From Euglena gracilis (Eukaryota > Euglenida > Euglenophyceae > Euglenales): a DNA stretch of 64,000 bases. Below the pieces are notes generated by a model. That model worked only from the letters and a program-made list of their open reading frames with translations. It had not been told where the DNA came from and ran no database searches. A program made the position numbers and the translations under genes. Below, one piece after another: positions 59,659-64,000 of the stretch (its first letter is position 1; every line of letters begins with the position of its first letter). The DNA lies in NCBI GenBank assembly GCA_039621445.1, contig CP154954.1, forward strand, positions 24,874,954-24,938,953. Direction: 5' to 3'.

Positions 59659-60866
59659 AATAACGCCCCCCCCAGGCAGCCGCACTCATTCAAGGCGTTG
59701 GCAAACTGCAAGTACACAAAAGCAACATGGATCGGGGTTTTGCCATAGTCTTAGCAACCTTTGGTTTCTTGAACCGTTTGGTGAGAGGGTTGGGACAGAG
59801 GACTCTTGGCACATAAAAAAGAGGTATTTCCACATCTCAGGAGTCCAAAAAAAAGCCGAAGCGCCGAAATTTGCCTTTTTGGGGCCACACAAGGGTGCCC
59901 AATTTGAAGCCCCCGCTCGGGTTTTCCGCAGACTGACCGAATACCAGCCCCGTTAGAAGCCAGGGGCTTCTAATTGGGGGGTTAACGTGACCCCCCCCCC
60001 CCGATTGTCGGCAGGGGGGGCGACAATTTGGGGGGGGGGGTGCCCATCCTATGCACATGTAGGGTAAATTGAGTAACCCCCCCTAAATGTCACCCCCCCC
60101 AATTGTCGCCAAGGAGGGTCAAAAGACTTCCTGGGGGGTGCCATATAGAGGGGGGGGTCACGTTAGTCTATAAAGGCTTGGCTTTAAGCCAACTCCTTTG
60201 AAACACCTGAAAAGCAACAGGGAACATGCTCCCATGCATTCCAATCTTCCTAACCTGCGCATGGCAATTATGGCTCAAAAATAGCAACGCCTTGAGGATG
60301 GTTGCATCCCCGTGGGCCACATCCCACGCCAAACTCTCCAGTGGGTGTAAGAACAAAACGGAAAAAACAAAAGACAAATTCAATAACATGTGACTGTGTG
60401 AATTGAAAAGGCAAAAAAAAAAGCAAAGAAAAAAGCAGTTCCTTCTTCTCCAGAGTAATTAGTAATTACCCATCCTAGATGGGTCAGAACTGAAACACAC
60501 TTCCACCGTTCCACTTGTTGTACATCAACTATGACCATGCTCACAATGGAGACTGGGTGCGCTGTTAACCAAAGACCCTTGTCCCCCCTCCAATGCCGCG
60601 GCGCCCCCCTCGGACCCCTCCCCCTCCCGAAAACAATTGTACTGATTTTTTCAACATTTTTTCCTCCAAAATCGCCATCCCGACCTGAAAAATTGCAAAA
60701 AAGTGTCTTTTTTCAAAAAAAAAAAAGCCAAAATTTGGTAAAAGTGCCACGTGTGGCGCCTTGGCTAGACACTTTGAGGTTGATGCTTCATGGAATTTTT
60801 TCGAAATTTCCGAAAACTTGCTCAAAATGCCATTTTGGGCCATTTTGACCAAAAAAAGTCCTTGGT

Positions 60867-60893
60867 GAACTTCACCGGTGAAGTTCACCGATG
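60867..60893. repeat. Perfect palindrome GGTGAACTTCACC/GGTGAAGTTCACC
   Basis: A 26-bp self-complementary sequence. Its half site GGTGAACTTCACC recurs at 61,854-61,866, so it may mark the outer limits of the element at 61 kb. Confidence 0.85.
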
Positions 60894-60953
60894 GGTTAGG
60901 CAGAGGGGGGGGGAGGCTGTCCGGGACCCCCCGGTGAACTTTCTACTACAAAA

Positions 60954-61041
60954 AAGAGGTGGCGGACGCCGGTTCTGTCCAAAGCACGGCGTCCGGAACG
61001 CCGTGCCGGGCTTTGGACAGAACCGGCGTCCGCCACCTCTT
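60954..61041. repeat. 88-bp hairpin
   Basis: AAGAGGTGGCGGACGCCGGT and continuing 12 bp pairs perfectly with the complement ending ACCGGCGTCCGCCACCTCTT. The loop itself contains ACGGCG-TCCGGA-ACGCCGT. Confidence 0.92.
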
Positions 61042-61853
61042 GTTTAAGCCGGCGTTTTAGAGACGCCGGGCTCAGGACAGAACCGGCGTCCCCAACCTTC
61101 GGCCAAAGGACACTCCCAGGACCAATCTCCGACCACTTATCTGCAATGTCACACCACTTTGCACTTCACCAAATTCCGGCGATCGCGAGGGTATTTCTGG
61201 CTGTGTCAATCGTCCAGGTATAAAATCACCCCTAGATCGAAAGCTCTTTTCATCAGACGACTGGCGATCACCACCAAATTCAGCCACGTCGCCTGGAGCT
61301 CTTGTTTTCTGTCAGTGGGGAATCCTAATTTCACAACTCTGGTGCCCCCCCAAGGCCCTCAGGTCGTTGAGTCGAAGAGGAAAAACGTTTCTGTAGGGTT
61401 TATTCAGCATCTTAAACCAAAAGTCACTGAAGATTGCTACAAGTTTCGACTCAGATTCTGGCCGATCCGACCATCGCGAGCGTATCTCGGGCTGCGTGCA
61501 ACGTTAGGGTACCAAGTTACCCCTCGATCGAAAGCTCTTTTCAACAGACGACCAGCGGTGCTCATCAGATCTTTCCACTCTATTTCCAAATCTGGGCCGA
61601 TTTTCACGAGATTTGGATATCCACCCCACTGGTCCCCAGATGGCAAAATTCATTGTCCTAGATGGTTGAAACACTCATACCAGCACCTTAGGGCCACTTT
61701 TGGGCACTTTTGGTGACATTTTTAGGAATGAAAACCGGACGCCGGGCTTTGGACAAAACCGGCGTTCCTAACACCGGGCTTTAGCGTCCGGAAAGCCCGT
61801 GGGGGGGACGCCGGTTCTGTCCTGAGCCCGGCGTCTCAAACGCCGGCTTAAAC
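61042..61853. mobile_element. 0.8-kb element with about 50-bp terminal inverted repeats
   Basis: Starts GTTTAAGCCGGCGTTTTAGA and ends with the near-complement TCTCAAACGCCGGCTTAAAC. Both arms also carry GACAGAACCGGCGTCC. Inside, a block with ATCGAAAGCTCTTTTCA and CAGACGAC occurs twice (about 61,233 and 61,530), the units being about 300 bp apart. No coding capacity was recognised and no clear target duplication seen. Confidence 0.75.
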
Positions 61854-62054
61854 GGTGAACTTCACCATAGGGGGGGGGGGGGGGGGGTCAAAATGACCAA
61901 AGTCTAATGCCTGATCTCCCTACGCAGGAGGGCTCTCATCTCTAAGTGGTTGTCCAAAAAGTAGTGACAGACAGCGGTGTAGAAACAATTTTTTCTTGGG
62001 GGGGGGGGGCGAGATGCTGGGCCAGAAGCGAAGTCAGCGTCGGCCATAAACAGA

Positions 62055-62180
62055 AAAATTCCGAACATAGCACTTTTTCAAAAAAAATTTGGCGCCCTCG
62101 GCGCCGAAAAGTATATCCCACTCCCCCTGGGGTGACCCCGGGGGGGGGGGGGGGGCCGCTCGGCAGGACCCACCCATCCA
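62055..62180. repeat. Partial copy of the 14.9/31.1/34.2-kb element
   Basis: Shares AGCACTTTTTCAAAAAAAAT, GGCGCCCTCGGCGCCGAAAA and GTATATCCCACTCCCCC with those elements, but the terminal repeats are not recognisable. Confidence 0.6.
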
Positions 62181-62469
62181 CCCATAGTGGGCCTGTGTTT
62201 TTTTGGACGTTGTTTTTTTGTTTTTTTTTTCAATTCTAACAATGTTTTTTTAAAAAAAACAAAAAAAACGCCCAGTGGGTTTTGCATGGAAAATTTTTTG
62301 AATGCACATTTTCAATGATTTTTGGCAACTTTTGGGTAATTTCTGCCAAAAGTTTCCTTGCACAACAAATGAAAAAAGTCATAAAATTCCATTTTGTTGC
62401 ATTTTTGGATGTTTTGACCATTTCTGGCAGTTTTTGAACTTAGTAGGATTCAAAGGAGGCTAGGCAGAG

Positions 62470-62560
62470 CGGGGGGGGGGGCTGGGGGGGGGGGCGAGCG
62501 GCCGCGCGGGCGGCCGCGCGGGGGGGGGGGGTCTGAGGGCGGCCGCGCGGGCGGCGCGCA
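62470..62560. repeat. GGCCGCGCGGGC repeats in a G-run
   Basis: CGGCCGCGCGGGCGGCCGCG and similar units, three times, embedded in runs of G. Confidence 0.85.
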
Positions 62561-62909
62561 TCCTAAAATCAGTGATTTCGGGTCCAAAAAGTGGTCATTT
62601 TTTGCCTTTTTGGGCCATTTTTGACCAAAGAAGTAGCATTGCGACGTAATTTACAGTTGTAAGTTTGCTTGTAAGTTTCGCTTGTAACTTACGCGTAACT
62701 TACGGCATAATTCATTTTTTAATTTCCGCCGTGTAATTTATGTTCTGCCTTTTTTCAGAAATTTCAGACCGTTTCTCCCTTTTTTTTGTGTGCAAAGCAC
62801 CTTTTTTCCCATTTAAAAATTGGGTTTATGTGTTGTTGTCATCCCATGTGAGAAAAAACAAGTCAAAGGTCACTGCAAAAAAATGCAGTTCAAGTTTTTT
62901 TTTACAGCC

Positions 62910-63439
62910 AAAGGGGGAACCGTTTTTGGACCCGAAGGCAGCAACCTGCCTGAAAAAGTGCATTGGCTTGGATGAATTCCAAAGTAAAAATTAGCGGCGT
63001 ACTTAATCGGCGCGGTCTCGCCCCTCAAAGGAAAAAGCGGTGTGACCTCGTGGGTTTCGAACCCATGGGGTTTTCTCTCCGCGTCCCCCCCGCGTCCCCC
63101 CCCCGCGTCCCTCCCCCCCCGCGTCCCGATTTGCGCCCTGTTTCGCAGATTTTTTCCAATGCAGAACAATGCTCGCTTAGCAGAAACTTTGAAGAGGAAG
63201 AGGGAAAGGGAGAAGGAAAGAAGGCAAAAGAAGTGTGAATTGACCGAAGAGCACTTGGATTACTTGCAATCCATCTTGGAAATGGTGTGCCTTTTTGTTT
63301 GGTTCATAGTTCCAAAAACCCATTGCCACAGGTTGATAACAGCAAGCCCAAATTTGCTGAAATTGCCCAGGAAATCAAGGATTTCGTCAGAAATATTTTG
63401 CATTTTTGTTTGGGCTTCCACAACGACAAGGACCTGTGA
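62910..63439 (+). CDS. Plus-strand gene fragment: basic charged protein, unrecognised
   Basis: Two exons are well supported. 63165-63284 is 40 codons with acceptor CAATGCAG and donor ATG before GTGTGC, encoding ARLAETLKRKREREKERRQK then KCELTEEHLDYLQSILEM. 63332-63439, after TGCCACAG, encodes VDNSKPKFAEIAQEIKDFVR and ends DKDL with TGA. They join in phase 0 across a 47-bp intron. An upstream candidate exon starts at 62910 after TTTTTACAG (PKGEPFLDPKAATCLKKCIG). Codons are not GC-biased and the intron is tiny, unlike the minus-strand genes. It may be a transposon-encoded or DNA-binding protein. Confidence 0.45.
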
Positions 63440-64000
63440 AAAACATTTGTTGGTGGATAAAACAAAAAAGGGTTTCCCATGCCTCATAATCAACGCCACT
63501 ATCACCAACTTTAGGATCTTGTTGGGCCCGCCGCATTGCCCCATAACTTGTCCACTTTTTCCATTTCGTCTTCACAACGTTCCGAAGGAAGTCCATGCTG
63601 CAGTGGAGGTCAAAATGTCTAGCTCCTTTTCCGTTCTAAGAAAAAATGGTCTGTTCCAGAGCATGTGCTTTCTCGTTTGTGGCCCTTCAACATCGTCCGC
63701 GATGTTTGGAGGGGGAAGGGGACCGATGGCGCCTTTGATCTCCAAAGGCGTCTTCATGTCCTTTTCCATTTTGTCAACTTTGCCCTGAAACGGCGGTTGA
63801 TGTACGAGCCCCCAGGTGTTTGGCCCATTCTCCCGCGGAGCGCCACTGCTCCCGCCCGGATCATTATTCACCCTGGAAAGTGATGGCCTGAAGTTTGTCC
63901 TTGATACAATGGGGCGTTGGCAGGGGGAGGGGGGTCCCGAGGTCTGATGGGGGGTTGGTACACCCCTCCCCCCCCCTCTCCGAGGGCCTCGCCACGCCAT

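Larger units (their letters stand above)
55700..60860. other. Repeat-like DNA, no gene recognised
   Basis: Short open frames only. Contains G/C runs, blocks like CCCCCCAATTGTCGCC (59.9-60.1 kb), copies of the CCAGTCAGTCACT repeat (57.6 and 57.8 kb), a possible element at 58,073-58,355 (GGGAATTTCTTAAGGACC / CTTAAAAAATTCCCC) without matching flanks, and a (CACACA) tract at 58.29 kb. Confidence 0.4.

Noticed and set aside
63040-63066. tRNA-like T-arm (GGTTCGAAACC on the minus strand) followed by a T-run
   Set aside because: Looks like a polymerase III B box, but no anticodon arm, D arm or matching acceptor stem lies at the right distance.

Overview
The window reads as nuclear DNA of a eukaryotic microbe, most likely an alga or other protist with a large, intron-rich, repeat-rich genome. 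There are no bacterial-style genes. Coding sequence occurs as short GC-rich islands (many codons end in G or C) flanked by AG acceptors and GT, or quite often GC, donors. The islands are separated by introns of about 0.1 to 5 kb full of poly-G/poly-C runs, microsatellites and small inverted-repeat elements. Features that hint at a complex-plastid or alveolate-type lineage are the bipartite-looking leader upstream of the glyoxalase exons, the frequent GC-AG introns, genes all on one strand, and a CCHC/GKGKG-type gag-like remnant. That is inference; no species is named.

From left to right, nearly all recognisable genes lie on the minus strand. (1) 12.3 to 0.37 kb: a tandem two-domain glyoxalase I gene with about 12 exons, possibly running off the left edge. 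A gag-like zinc-knuckle remnant (9.03-8.61 kb) sits inside one of its introns. (2) 12.3-23.7 kb: mostly repeats, with one isolated minus-strand exon at 18.4 kb and weak plus-strand exon candidates at 19.1 and 20.8 kb. (3) 28.2-23.7 kb: several minus-strand exons, including a start exon, a leucine-rich-repeat exon, an Ala/Pro-rich exon and a C-terminal membrane exon. They may belong to one or two unrecognised genes. (4) 34.7-29.2 kb: a nearly complete Shewanella-like PPP-family phosphatase whose exon phases link with one unresolved junction, ending in a C-terminal membrane segment. (5) 51.7-37.4 kb: a multi-pass membrane protein in about ten exons. (6) 47.0-50.0 kb, inside that gene: a 3-kb terminal-inverted-repeat element packed with CGCGCAAATGCGCG palindromes. 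(7) 52-62.9 kb: repeats, including an inverted-repeat element at 61 kb. (8) 62.9-63.44 kb: a plus-strand, AT-richer gene fragment with a 47-bp intron.

The most striking content is the mobile DNA. At least ten short elements (125-765 bp) start with CAGG/CAGGG and end with CCTG/CCCTG, and most are flanked by 8-bp direct duplications, several of them perfect. This is the signature of hAT-type non-autonomous elements. One of them (54,647-54,947) can be compared with a related, uninterrupted copy of its target at 40.85 kb. Another (31,077-31,344) abuts a splice acceptor, so that its target-site duplication carries the acceptor AG.

Exon boundaries were worked out by hand from family similarity and phase. 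Those marked as phase-consistent are strong. Genes 1 and 5, and one junction in gene 4, contain junctions I could not resolve.
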